Assembly: GCA_024734555.1 (NCBI GenBank)
Contig: JANPWX010000108.1
Span: 3,547,618-3,611,617 of the forward strand
DNA: 64,000 nt
Direction of reading: 5' to 3'
Source: Trochalopteron elliotii
Taxonomy: Eukaryota > Chordata > Aves > Passeriformes > Leiothrichidae
How positions within the stretch are numbered: the first letter of the stretch is position 1; each line of letters begins with the position of its first letter. Positions 1 through 11,725 of this stretch are shown one piece after another. The notes beneath the pieces were generated by a model. It saw only the letters and a program-made list of their open reading frames with translations, was not told the origin of the DNA and did no database searches. A program made the translations under genes and the position numbers.

Positions 1-1004
1 TGTGCTCACTTGGGTTACTTTCAGCCTTCAGAGTTTTCTGAAATACAAGCCATAAAAAACAAGTCATTCGTTGTTCACCCTCATAAATCATCACACAACC
101 AAATTATTGCCCTATTGCCTGCAGGTGACTGATTGGAAAAAACGAGTTCTGACACTGAAGAGATTATGACGAAGAACAGGGCTTAAGAAAACAGAGCCTG
201 ATGTGGAAAAAGAAAAGGTTAATTTCCTCCCCATTAACTTTTGGGGCACAGAATTCTAACACATCAATTTCAAAGTGATGCTTTATGTCAAAAATCTGTA
301 CATTAAAGCCCGCTCTTCTGAGGGGCAGGAATGAGAGTTTTATAAAGGAGCTGAGATTCAGATATCTTCACTTTTTCTTCTGTGCCATGTAGAGAGCAGG
401 ATGCCATATCAGAGTGGTACAGAATGTTCACCATCTGCTATTGGCTGAACTCTCACCAGGACTGAGTTTCTAGATGCTTGCATTTCAAAAGTGCTGACAC
501 ACCCTGACAGCTCATTTGTCTAAGAGCAATAAGGATATTCAGCACTCCATCACCTAGAAATTATCCCCAAAGTTTAAGAGTAAGCTCCAAAATGCTGAGT
601 TAGGTGCCTGCAGTCTATAGAAGAGGTATATGGTCTATACAAGCTTTGCAATAGCCAAACCACTGACAGGAGCAATATGTAAAAAACTGCACTTTGAGCA
701 ATGCCAAGTGAGAGAAACGGGGAATTTTGCAAAACTTGGATTTTTAATGAAACCATTGAATCAATGTGAAAGGGATTCAGAGATAAAAAATATCTTTTGA
801 CTGAAGTACCTAAGTTACACACATATAGACCTGTAATGGCTTACCTGTAAAATCTACGTGTCAATGAGATAGCCAGGCTCCATTTATACTCAAAGGAGAA
901 ATGTGAGCACTCTCAGAAAGATTAATTTATCTACTTTTCAGTATCGATCTTGAGATAAACCAAGTCACAAATCACATTATTAGCACTCCTATAAATAGTT
1001 TCTA
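1..1004. other. Intergenic, nothing recognised
   Basis: No exon-like frame with splice sites and no clear repeat. Short frames here look random. Confidence 0.6.
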
Positions 1005-1150
1005 GACAACAGATTAGCTCAATTGGTTACAGCACAGTGCTAATAATGCCAAGATCATAGGTTTCATCCTCATTAGGGCCATTCTCTTAAGAGCTGGACT
1101 CGCTGAACCTTGTGGGTCCCTTCCAACTCAGAATATTTTGTGATTCTGTG
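1005..1150 (+). mobile_element. TguSINE1-like SINE (tRNA-Ile-derived head, CR1-like tail)
   Basis: Bases 1012-1082 align over their whole length with tRNA-Ile(AAT). The A box (tagctcaattgg), the anticodon loop ctaataa and the part after it are clear, while the B box (ggtttcatcct) is degraded. The next 65 bases (ctggactcgctgaacct, then tcccttccaactcagaat and tgattctgtg) are the typical 3' end of a CR1 LINE in the same orientation. This head-and-tail structure is that of TguSINE1, reported from passerines. The copy is diverged and no longer a functional tRNA. Confidence 0.75.
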
Positions 1151-1180
1151 TAACTATTCAGATATTGACTTCTGTATTCA

Positions 1181-1375
1181 TGAAATCATAGATTAGTTTG
1201 GGATAGAAAAGACCTGTAAAAGTCATCTTTTCAAAACCCCCCTGCAGAGAGCAGGGACATCTTCAAGTAGACTAGGTTACTCAGAGCCCAATCCAAATTG
1301 ACCGTGAATATTTCTAAGGATAGGGCCTCTGCAGCCTCTGAGCCACATTTCAACAGGTGACTCTCATTATCCCCT
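1181..1375 (-). mobile_element. CR1 LINE 3' fragment (old)
   Basis: The 3' end is at the left (aatcatagattagtttggg), followed by the diverged minus-strand CR1 landmark of a short C run and gcagggacatcttcaa. Similarity fades near 1375. It lies about 30 bases after the SINE and in the opposite orientation. Confidence 0.65.
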
Positions 1376-2229
1376 CAGATTGAAAAGGTGGTCATGAAAT
1401 AATTTGCCTGAGATCAGGAACAGATTAATTATTACAGCATTTACCAGATCAGTAGGAGACTTGCATTTTATTTTTACCCCAGTAAAAACCCAGTGTTTGG
1501 GTTTGTAACCTACTGAGAGAAGGGAACTTTCATCTCTCATCTCTTAGTACAGGTGGGCCACAGTTCAAGCAAATAACAGGGAGTAAGCCAGTGGCAATAT
1601 CCCTGAAATGGAATTACTGACATTTGGATTCCTGTCAGCACTTCCCTGAGTGAAACAATCATGATTAAAATAGGGCAACAAAACTTAAAGCTAGATCTAG
1701 GTCCCCTTTTCGGTCCTTGTTAAAAAACACTTCTGGCAAGGAAGACATTCTTAGCACACCCTTTTAACCTCTCTGACTCTTTAATTCTTTGCTGCACCTA
1801 AAGAATAAGGAGTGCCTTTCTCACAACCAGATGGTTAAGTTCTGCCCTGATTGCACTGCATACCTCTCAGGCATGTGACCAGCTATGCCATTGACCAGAA
1901 AATAGGCTTGTCCATTCTGCTCCTGTCTGCTGACTTTGAAATGTGGCAGTGCTGACTGTTAATTTGTTAGCTATAATTAGAAAAAGCTTGGAGACACTGC
2001 AGTCTTCAGGGACCTTAGACTCCCTAAAGAAGCCCAGGCAGAGAACAAGTTCCCAAATGTTCAGTTCAGCCACAGTAGCAGTTTTCTTAACTATGCAGAA
2101 TAGAAAAACTCTGGAGGTTCTATTGCTTTTTAGTTACAGACATGATTGAACAGATTGTTTTTTTTAATTTTCCTGTCACAATTAGATATCTGTTTTTCAA
2201 AATACACTTTAGGCACCAAGGCAATATTT
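1376..2229. other. Intergenic, nothing recognised
   Basis: Overlapping short frames on both strands at 1867-2149 show no protein-like composition. Confidence 0.6.
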
Positions 2230-2660
2230 TCAGATTTTTCAAAAATATTTGATTTTTCCTTCATTAAATTTCATCTCATTCCCACTGTACTGTTATCAAG
2301 GTCATCTAATTTTTCATGTATACTCATTCTCTTCCCTATCAACAGTGTGACCCAGTTCCATGTTAGATATCATTAGTTCAATCCTACTTTTCATGCCAAA
2401 ATCATTAAAGAAAATACTCAAATGCACTCCAAGGCTGATTCATGAAAAATGGTCTAGTAGTTCACTTCAACCCATTACATATTTTTCTCAATATTGCTCA
2501 TTTTCATCTCCACTTTAAACAACTCCCTAACTATCTCAAAGTTTGTACCTCCTTGTTATTAATGAGCACTTTCCTACGGGCATCATTTCAGATGCTTTAC
2601 TCATAAATTAGTCTGTCTCAGTGGGACTGCTTCCATTTAGCTTCAGATGTCTTTAGAGTG
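2230..2660 (-). mobile_element. Ancient CR1/L3-type LINE remnant
   Basis: Scattered words (aaggtcatctaatttt, catgccaaaatcattaaag, gaaaatactcaaa) follow the order of the reverse-transcriptase C-terminal part of CR1/L3 elements read on the minus strand. Divergence is high and there is no open frame. The family and ends are uncertain. Confidence 0.35.
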
Positions 2661-4208
2661 GTCATCTACATCTGAGCTAGTCACCCCTGGCTAACTTTGC
2701 AGTCAGTGGAGAGAAACAAGCACTTGTAGGTGTGATTCATCTGACTTATTTTAGATATTTATTTCAGGAATGAATGAATCATACCGTAAAAGGAACTATT
2801 TTTTGGAGCTGCTAAAAAAAGAGAGCATGAGGCGAGTAGTTCAGAAATAGAGGTCGCCAGACTGGACACATGCATTTAGTCAGATCCATCTCATCATTTA
2901 TTAGTAAAAAAATTTGATCCTCTATATCTTTCTGCTTTGTAAAACCTGTTATCCAAAAAACGAATTCAGTTATTCAGGCATAAACCTCACTTGACAAAAT
3001 TTATTCTAATTTATACCATTTTCTTTTATCTTTATGTCATACATTATTCTTTCCTTCATAATTTCATCTTGCATACTCTTGATGTTACACTTGATGTTAC
3101 TTGAGGTCTGTTGTTGCTCAGTACTTTCACCCTGAATAAATTAACCACAAAGTATTTTGCTCCAATCTGCAAAGCAGATTTTTTCTGCATTCATTCCAAT
3201 TTGTACTTTATTAATTTTTATTTAATATTATGTGTTTATTTATACATAATTATATACTACATAACATGATCTTCTTTTCTTTATGCTTATGTTTTACATT
3301 TTCTAGTATAGTGCTGGATATTCTGAAAGTTAAGCCCAAGCAATGCCAGAAGATTGGAACACAAGAGATTCATTACGAGATATGGTTTGAAAGGATGTGC
3401 TGTTCCTTCGTAACATTTCAATTGTGTGTCTTTAGTCCCAACTTTGAAATAACTAGTAAAGGTAATAAATGCAGTTAAGCACTCATTTTACATCCAGTGA
3501 ATCACAACAGTTATTGCAATCAAAAAACATGGAAGGGGGAGAATGTAAAATTACTTAGAAATACATAACACCAGTGCAGTAAACAACTTCACTCCCTAAA
3601 TCCTCTTTATTGTGAAGCCTCTTTGCAAACAGATGCACTTGAAAATGATCTCTCTGATGCTTAATAAATTAATTTCAATTTGACTTTATTAACACCAAAT
3701 AGGTATCCTTATTAACAACACATTCATCATTTGATTGCCATATTTATAAGAAATAATAAGCTGCAAACATTTAGCGTAACATTCCAATGATTAAAAGACT
3801 AGAGTGGGGAGAGGGTTTTCATACTCTGAACAGTCAAGAATCATGCATAATGTAACAGCATATTTTTCAACTGGTGTCAGCAGGCCAGATTTCAAGAGAT
3901 ATTTAAAATGTGTTTTTATTAACAAGAGAAAAGGGTCTTTCAACTGATCTGAAGCAATTTCTGTGTAAGAAGCTGAAGAGGCCATCATTATAAAATGTAA
4001 TGGTAAACAGAGAATCCTGACAGAGAACATCCTAGGAAACAGGTTTTCCCTGTATTTGATCTGTATTTAGTGAGGAACTGATCCAAAGCTCATTTGAGAG
4101 TCAGCTGGAAATCTCCTGCTGAAGCGAATGAATTTTGGACCAACGCTGGACTGCAAAAGTAAGGTAGCTGAAATTATCCACCAATCATTGGTGTTAAAAT
4201 GAGAGATG
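2661..4208. other. Intergenic, AT-rich, nothing recognised
   Basis: Only a short local duplication (acttgatgtta, near 3080-3105) was noticed. Confidence 0.6.
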
Positions 4209-4545
4209 AGACTAACTGATGCTGTTGTACACCACAACGACACAAAGACTCCGACTTCAGAAGGCTGAAAATGATTCCTTTATTCTTGGGATGTGTCTCC
4301 CTTTTTATACTGTTCTACAAAGACCAATTCAATTGGTGAAACAAAGACAAACTTCTTCAATCACATTGGTCAGACCAGAGGGACATCAAGAAGAAGTCCC
4401 TCCTAGGGAAAGAATGTAAACAATTTGCAAGTGCAAAAACGTGTCTCTTGTTTACAGAAAATTCCCTGGGAAAGGAATTTCAGAAAACCAAAACATCTCA
4501 GGCACAAACCAGGGCTACAACTCACCTACAAATTTGAAAACAAGT
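4209..4545 (-). mobile_element. LTR-like fragment of an endogenous retrovirus
   Basis: Read on the minus strand, a TATA box (TATAAAAA, 4302-4309) is followed 18 bases later by a polyadenylation signal (AATAAA, 4279-4284). After about 60 more bases the element ends near GTGTACA. This TATA/R/U5 order is that of a retroviral LTR. No target duplication was found and the upstream edge, near 4545, is a guess. There are no retroviral genes alongside. Confidence 0.45.
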
Positions 4546-5339
4546 TGGAGCTCTTCTGGATTTTTTTTCCCTATTTGACCAGCTCCAGTGGCCCTCGAAG
4601 CTTTGGATCTGTGGTTTTATACAGAAGCAATGCAGAAATAGGTGGCAGGTATAAAGTGTAGCATATAGAGGCTTCTATGGACCTACCAGTAAATCTTAAT
4701 TCACATATCAGAGCCTGGTTTACTATGGGTTAGAATACTATGGGTTAATAACATAAGGAGCATTTTAAAAAATACATGGATGAAAATTTTTATGGGAAAC
4801 CAAATGATCAGAAAACACTGGCAGTGAAAACATTCGCATTCAAGAAATGTGTCAGCTTCCTATGAGCAAAGCCAGTTCATTCACAAATGCTTTTTTTTTA
4901 CATTTACCTTATGTAAGAGTGAGTCACTTTTGCATTATCAGTAATTCACTCATCTACCTTTTATAGATTAATATAATTTACTATTTACAATAAATTATTG
5001 CATATATTAAGCTGACTTTATATCAGAGTTAAAATAATATGAGTTATGCTTTGCAGGAGTACTTTGCTATTGAGTCAGTGCTCATGCTGGGGTTTCCATC
5101 TGCAGACTATCTCAAGCTGTTCTTCATCTTTAAACTTGGGTAAATTAGATTCATCAAAAATAGATTAACTACCTAATAACACTATTTTTGGGTAAAAATA
5201 TAAATTTTGAATTCAAACTTCTAATCTCTCCTTTCCATTCGTTTTTATCCTGTGGTTATTATTGTAATAATCTCTTTAATATACTTCATATTATTGAAGA
5301 TATTAATTCTTAATGTGCTATCTGTATTGCATTATTCTT

Positions 5340-5455
5340 TATTATTGTATTGTATCATGTATATAAGCTTTTTAGTAAAAATTTTTACTAAAAATTAAAA
5401 TTTAATTAATTAAAAATTAAAAATTAATTAAAATTTTTAGTAAAAATTAAAAATA
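5340..5455. repeat. AT-rich imperfect inverted repeat
   Basis: The block is almost only A and T. It contains a perfect 16-base palindrome (agtaaaaatttttact, 5374-5389). A second copy of tttttagtaaaaatt near 5436-5450 pairs with the first arm across a central ttaattaatt stretch. It can form a cruciform or hairpin. It may be a decayed foldback transposon or simple AT-rich sequence. Confidence 0.6.
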
Positions 5456-7403
5456 TTTGTTACACTGAGAGACTTTCATCAGGGGCTGACTTCTGGAATG
5501 CTTTTTGGGAGGATCCCAAGACTGAAAAGTGGCTCACTTTCTAGTGTCAAAGGAGACTGGCTTTGTTATATTACAATTTAGCTTCTGCCAATGCAAATCT
5601 CTAAAATAAGTCTGGGAATCTATGGGTGCTTTTTTTTCTTCCTGTTGACTATAAAGAAGAACAGAATGAGTAGCTCAGGTGTAGATAAAGAGCTACATGT
5701 GATCAGTTACACCAACCTCACTTCAAGTGATGTAAATTTACCTCTGTCTGCTGTCTAAAGGTCTTCTTAGAAGGGGGAAATTTAAATCCCATTCAAACCT
5801 TTACTCCACACCTTCAGGAGCAGTTCCAGCAGAGAGGAAGAGGAATGAACAGGACATTTTGTGTTCTGCAAGAGTTTGCAATTCTACCAGTCTGACAAGG
5901 TACTAAAATTTTCAAAGTGACGTTGCTTCCTTTGAAAAACTGTAAATTCTGAGACAACAAGGATAACATTTTTAAGCAGGAAATTCCTTAAGGGGTACAA
6001 TCTTTGCCAAAAATAAGCCAGATTAAAACAGGCATTTACTCTACCTAGCCTGTTGATAACCAGAAACCTCTCTGGAGCTTGAGAACAGATACAAAACAAA
6101 GATCCAGCAGCTAACTGTGAAACAAAGAATTTGTGTGGTAGTTAACCAAGAAAAAAATGTTTTGTCTGAAATGCTGTGTAAGGACACTTGTAAGCACAGT
6201 GTGATCTGCCTTCCATTCATTTACAGTGTACACAACAGCTTCCTGTGCTCATGTGTCCCCAGGTATCCTGACTGAGGAAATGTGAGATAAAATGTAGGCT
6301 TTTAAATGATCTGCAGGGCATGTTCCACCAAGTTCACACTGACAGTCTGGTCTGACTCATAAATTTTGTCTTGATAGTTAGCCCTCAAGTCACTGATTTG
6401 CTTCCAGTGCAGCACTTGGACACACTTGGTCATGATCTGGAAATGAATGACTGTTCAAAATATTCTGCCTTGGCAGTGTTCCTGCTGCAGGGAGAAAATC
6501 CCTTGCCTTTTAAGGAGTTGTGTGGAAACTAGTGATTGTGACTCAAATCTTTAGATCTAACTCAGACCCAAACTCAAAGAGCAATAGCAAATCTACAGTT
6601 CAGTTTCTTCTGTAACTTTGAGCATATTTAGCAATGTAACTTGCTTAAGATGTTATATGCTTCAGAGTCAGTATCATAAATTTATCTGAAGGGTCATTTA
6701 GAATACACAGTCTGATTGAAAGTCGAACACAGTACTTGTTTACTCAATGCCGTGGGCAGCACTGTCAAAATCACATTTCCGTTGCTGATAAGAACAAAGA
6801 AGCACTTGCTCTTTTCCGTTTCTCTTCTTTTTTCTTGTTTTTTTTTTGAGAGCTGGGGTGCCTTAATCTTAAATTTAGCACACGATAAAGGGCCTGGGCA
6901 ACTCTTTTCTAGATTGCTGTTAATGCAGAGTCGAATTGAGGGCTATTTATAACTTTGTGACTTCAAGCAGCCATTGTGATTGAAGCAGAGACCTTCCTAA
7001 TTCATTCTTCATCATCCTATAGTTGTTTTTGTTTGACCTAATTATCTGTGACTGCAGGTGTCTGTCTTTCTTAATGTGGTGGAATTGTGTGCTAGGAAAA
7101 AACATCACAAGAACTTCGAACATTCCGATTCCCAGACAGACAATCTATAGAGCCTTTTATTTGCTTTCTGTGTGCATCACTGGTGGTTTAAAAACTATAC
7201 AAAGTAAAATAGGACTTTTTTCAAACAAATTAGGTTATTTCTGGCTAAGCTTGGTGCCATAAGGCCTGTAACAGAACATAGGTACTCTGTTAGCATCTAT
7301 GGTTTAGCAAGGTATTTAAAGGGATGAAATCACTAAGCAGTCAGACTGCAGCAGGCTAAGTTTACAGCAGCTATTGTGCAATGCTGAAAGGTGATTCTAC
7401 CCC

Positions 7404-7419
7404 AAAAAAAAAAAAAAAA
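7404..7419. repeat. Poly-A run (16)
   Basis: No retrocopy could be recognised upstream of it. Confidence 0.9.
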
Positions 7420-8589
7420 GCCATTCTGTAAATCTGGAGTAAATATGGGATTGCTACTCTATCAAGAACTCAGGATGCAAAACGTTACATGGCAATCATC
7501 CAGAGTAAAGATGTAGCTTGCAACATGGGATTGAAGAAGGCAGGGCAGCACCTCATAGTCGAGTAAGTGGTGAAATCACACTCAGCTCCACTCTTGCCAA
7601 AATAGGTTGATGGTAGAAAGGTAGTACCTAGCTTTTCTATTAGTCACTCACTGGAGAGATGAGGACTCAGGCTGCACTGTAGATACCTGAAGTAGAATCA
7701 GAGGAATCCTCCCTGTTGCTTTTATTCTGTTCAATGTGCTCTCCCTTCTTTCATTATTAAACTCACTCATTCAATTAATCATTTAGTAGTGAAAAAGTAC
7801 CATTCTCAGACAGCTTAATTTTCCACACTTTTTGGAGTGATAAGGAAATTTTGCATGTCTATAAAGTTTACTGTGGTCATTTCTACTGAACCAAAATCTG
7901 TGAACCTTGAGCAAATATTTGGTTTAGGGTAAAGCACTTTCATGCACAATATGTTTTCTTATATTCATTTATTATGTACTTTATTCTTCCTGTAGACTAT
8001 AGCAAAAAATTTTTCATCAATGCACGTCCTTTCCCTTAAACTATGTGAGACTGACTTGGCTTATATTCAGCCTCTGCCAGTGGCTGCAGCAGCCAATCCT
8101 CACCAAACGCAATAGCACATACTCTGACTCTCAGGAAGCTTTTTTATGCTGTTTTGTTATTTATGATCCACCTACCATGCAGGGTGGTGGGGGATGGGTA
8201 CCCCTACACAATTTGAAAGTGCAAGCAAAATTCAGGTGTTAAATTCTGCTGATCCCTTAGCACTTCCGCTGTGCTCACAACCAACCAAGTCTGTCAGTGA
8301 GGTACACAAACTAGCCCTTTGCAGATGATATGGAACATGGGAATCCTTTTGTGGGAACTATCTCATTACTAGGACATGCAGCTAGTAAAGGTACCTTCCA
8401 TGCTCAGCTTTGCCTTTCCAGAGCCAGGTACTGATTCTTTCCTGTTTGCTACTTCCCTTAACTTTACCACCCCTATGGCAACAAAGGAAGGTGGTGTTAT
8501 AAATGATATGCAGCCAATCTGATATCAAGGATTTTATTTTGCCATTTCTAAATCAATCTGAGTCAGCCACAACAAAAGCACGCAACATT

Positions 8590-9070
8590 GATTGAGTGTT
8601 GGGTGAATGCAGGAGCAGCCTCAATGAAGCTGTTCCACCTCGTCCACGGATACTGGTTTTCGGAGTACAGATTTTATACAGTTTTTCTGCCTGGCGGCGA
8701 GTCCATTGTGAGTCTTCGTCCAGTCTGCATATTCATGTACTTCTTTCTTCAGTGGTTTGGTTTTGAAAGATTTTCCTGACAGTGTCCGGGGTCTGAATTG
8801 GATTCCTGGAACTGGGCATTGGGATGGTGATCTGTTCAATCTCCGGGTTCCCTCCACCTAGATCGATATCAGGCGCTGATCGACCCACCGTGAAGAGGGG
8901 AGTCCATCCCTGATGAATGAGACATCTCCTGCTCAGCCCTGTCCTTTCTGTTGCAAATTCTGGTTTCGTCCTGCTATTTCACAGTTGCACAATGTACCTC
9001 AGTAATCGGAGACGCCGTTTGCAGGTTTTGGAAATCAGAACTTAGGGCACAATTCTTAGGTTATAACATA
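8590..9070 (-). mobile_element. CpG-bearing insert, possibly LTR or retrocopy-derived (unresolved)
   Basis: About 480 bases stand out from the flanks by frequent CpG and balanced composition. Read on the minus strand, it has long stretches free of stops broken by isolated ones, and a TATAAAA near 8667. I do not recognise a protein. The left edge is near cgcaacattgattgag and the right edge near ggttataaca. An endogenous retrovirus piece and a decayed processed pseudogene are both possible. Confidence 0.3.
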
Positions 9071-11070
9071 CAATATATTTGATACACAAATTTACTTTAT
9101 ACATATACCACAGTGGTGTTCCAGATATACTGTGGATAATGTCTTCTGGGAAAGAATTTGGACTGACTGCTGGTGGTTCTGCCTGTGTGCCTGTGAGGGC
9201 CCTTACTTCCCACTACTGAAGGGAACTAATGAGATGCAGCACACACCAGAGAGAGGGAAAGCACAGATCGACCCTTCAGCTGTCACATAGCCTTTGTTTT
9301 GATATTCCAACTCACCAGGATCACTATTCTGTCTTAGGAAAAAACCATTTGCTGTCACTTCTCTTTTGTTTTTCTGAACATATCAGTGCACTTTTGGAGC
9401 TCTATGAAACAGCTACCACTGGGAAATAATTTTGTTGCTGGAGTTATCTCAACAGCAGAACTCTTTGTACCATTTAGCACCCCACACACACACCAAATAT
9501 TCTTTTTCTTGCTACTCTACAGCATGGCTAACTGGAAAAATCTGTTATCCCAGACCACCATTACAAAGACTTTCCTACTTTTCAGCAGGATTGGCTGTAA
9601 TGTCTATCTATGGGGGAGAATCTGGTGGCAGATTAATCTGATTCTGCTGCTAAGAAGAAACCTCATACACTGCTGTACATAAAATTTTACCTAACTATGC
9701 TCCTTGCCACCATCTAGTGGGTGGCTAGACATTTTGTTTATCCCTAAAAATTACTGGGTTATCTTTTGGAGAAGGCACAGAGATACTTTGCATATGTGCC
9801 ATACTTAAATATGTTTGTCAAAAATATCTTCTGTTCTAGTTGGTTCAATAATTGCTATATCTGTTTTATCTGCTAAATATTTTTATCATAAGAATACGGC
9901 TAAAAGTCAAATATGACAAGTCTTTGCTCTGTATTTAGTCCATCAAAGCTGTCTTTGAAAACCTCAGCCCACTGAAAGGCCTTAGGAATATATGACTGTT
10001 TTCAGATGGAGCCACTACTTACTTCAACTTTGCCTTTTATAAACTACTTATGGCATGTGTTGCATATACCAAATGTGTATATACAAAGAGGAACCAAGAC
10101 AAGATGACTTACTGAAATTTACTTCTGATCCCAGTCAGTTAAAACTACTATCTGGCTTTTCATACACTTGTGTATAAGTTCTCCTGCAGCCCTTCTGACT
10201 CCCACTAAACTGAAAGCTTAACAAGGCACAGGAAATACAGATGGAGTCTTGAGAATGCATTTACTGTTCAGGGAAGTGTTTTTCTCTGTTGTCCAGCCAC
10301 AGTCCCAACCTCTGTTACACTAACAAGCACTTTCCAGCTGGATCTATCAATACAAATTCAATCCTCTGAAATCACAGTCAGCTGTGTAATAGACATTGAG
10401 TATCGGGAGTCACAAAACTTCCACTCTGTTGCAATGAACAAGCTTAAACTCTCTACTGCCAAAGTCACAGAAACTGCAGTGTATAGCAGAAAAGAACAGC
10501 AGTATCACAAATTTGAATGCTCCAAATTACAATGAAGTTTTTAGAAGATAGTTGAAAAGCTGCTCTTATTCCCTTCCAAGCATTTTTCCAGAACTATTTT
10601 AGCAGTCATTACAGCTACTCACATAGATAGACAGACAGACAGACAGACAGATGTGTGTCTGTACATATCTATGTATACATGTCCACATACATACATATAT
10701 TCTCTTGCACTTCATCTATTGTGACTTACTGATGATTCCTTATCCATTCTTATCCACAGTGATAAGGGTTTCCTCAAGTCTTCCAGTGGACCATTACAGT
10801 CTTTCTCCAGTGAATACAAACCATCACCAGCTTAAATGGCACTTTGGGACCTGCTATGAGAACTCTTTTCTTGCTTACATATGACTTAATTATTACTGGT
10901 AAAACAATACTGAATGAATTTATGATGAGTACACTTTTTCATGTTTAAAAACCAGTAATTCATAATTTGCTACCATTTCAACAGGCAAAACAAGATTCCC
11001 TTCTTCCAAAACCTGAGAATTGTCAACAACCAAAATGAAGCTGGTGTACACATCTAAAGCAGGCAATTTT
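9071..11070. other. Intergenic, microsatellite only
   Basis: Overlapping open frames at 9229-9682 are in T- and C-rich sequence and have no recognisable protein features. Confidence 0.6.
10622..10650. repeat. AGAC tetranucleotide microsatellite
   Basis: About six AGAC units are followed by a degenerate (GT) and (ACAT) tail to about 10700. It is uninterrupted in its core and likely polymorphic. Confidence 0.9.
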
Positions 11071-11725
11071 CATAGAATCATAGAATCATAAAATCATGGA
11101 ATCATAGAATGGTTTGAGTTGGAAGGCACCTTAAAGACCATCTAGTTTCAACTCCCCTGCCATGGGCAGGGACACCTTCACCAAGACCAGGTTAAAACCC
11201 CATCCAACCTGGTCTGGAAGACTTCCAGAAATGGGGCAGACAGATGTCCCATGTGCAACCTGCTCTAGTGCCTCGCCACTCTCATACTGAAGAAATTCTT
11301 TCTAGTATCCAATTTAAACCTACCCTCTTTCAGTTTTAGGCCATTGCCCCTTGTCCTCTCACCACATGCTCTCACAAGAAGTCCCTCTCCAGCTTGTCAG
11401 CCCTCTTTAGGTACTGGAAGGCTGTTCTAAGATCTTCCTGGAGTCTTTTTTCCAGTTGAGTAACCTCAACTCTCTCAGTCTGCCTTCACAGGAGAGGTCT
11501 ATGAAGCCCCTAACTCCTTTAACTCCCTCCTCATCCTCATGGCTCTTCCCTGGACTCTAACAAGTCCATGTCCTCCTTATCTTGGGTGCCTCAGATCTGG
11601 ACAGAGCACTCCAGGTGGGGTCTGATGAGAGTGGAATAGAGGGAATTACCTTCCTCGACCTACTGGTCAAAATCCTTTTCATGCAGCCCAGCATACAGTT
11701 TGTGGTTTTGATGCACTACATGTCC
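11071..11725 (-). mobile_element. CR1 LINE 3' end, 5'-truncated
   Basis: The left edge carries the CR1 terminal octamer array in reverse (catagaatcatagaatcat). Then come ggtttgagttggaaggcacc, ccatgggcagggacacc and further 3'-UTR and ORF2-end sequence, ending near gcagcccagcatacag. The match to the general bird CR1 pattern is good, so it is younger than the copies near 1.2 and 2.3 kb. Confidence 0.9.

Larger units (their letters stand above)
4546..8589. other. Intergenic, mostly unique sequence
   Basis: Apart from the AT-rich inverted repeat and the poly-A run, no feature was seen. A direct repeat of actatgggtta lies near 4722-4745. Confidence 0.6.

Noticed and set aside
1011..1082. A functional tRNA-Ile gene
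   Set aside because: The B box and acceptor stem are degraded and a CR1 tail follows, so it is a SINE head.
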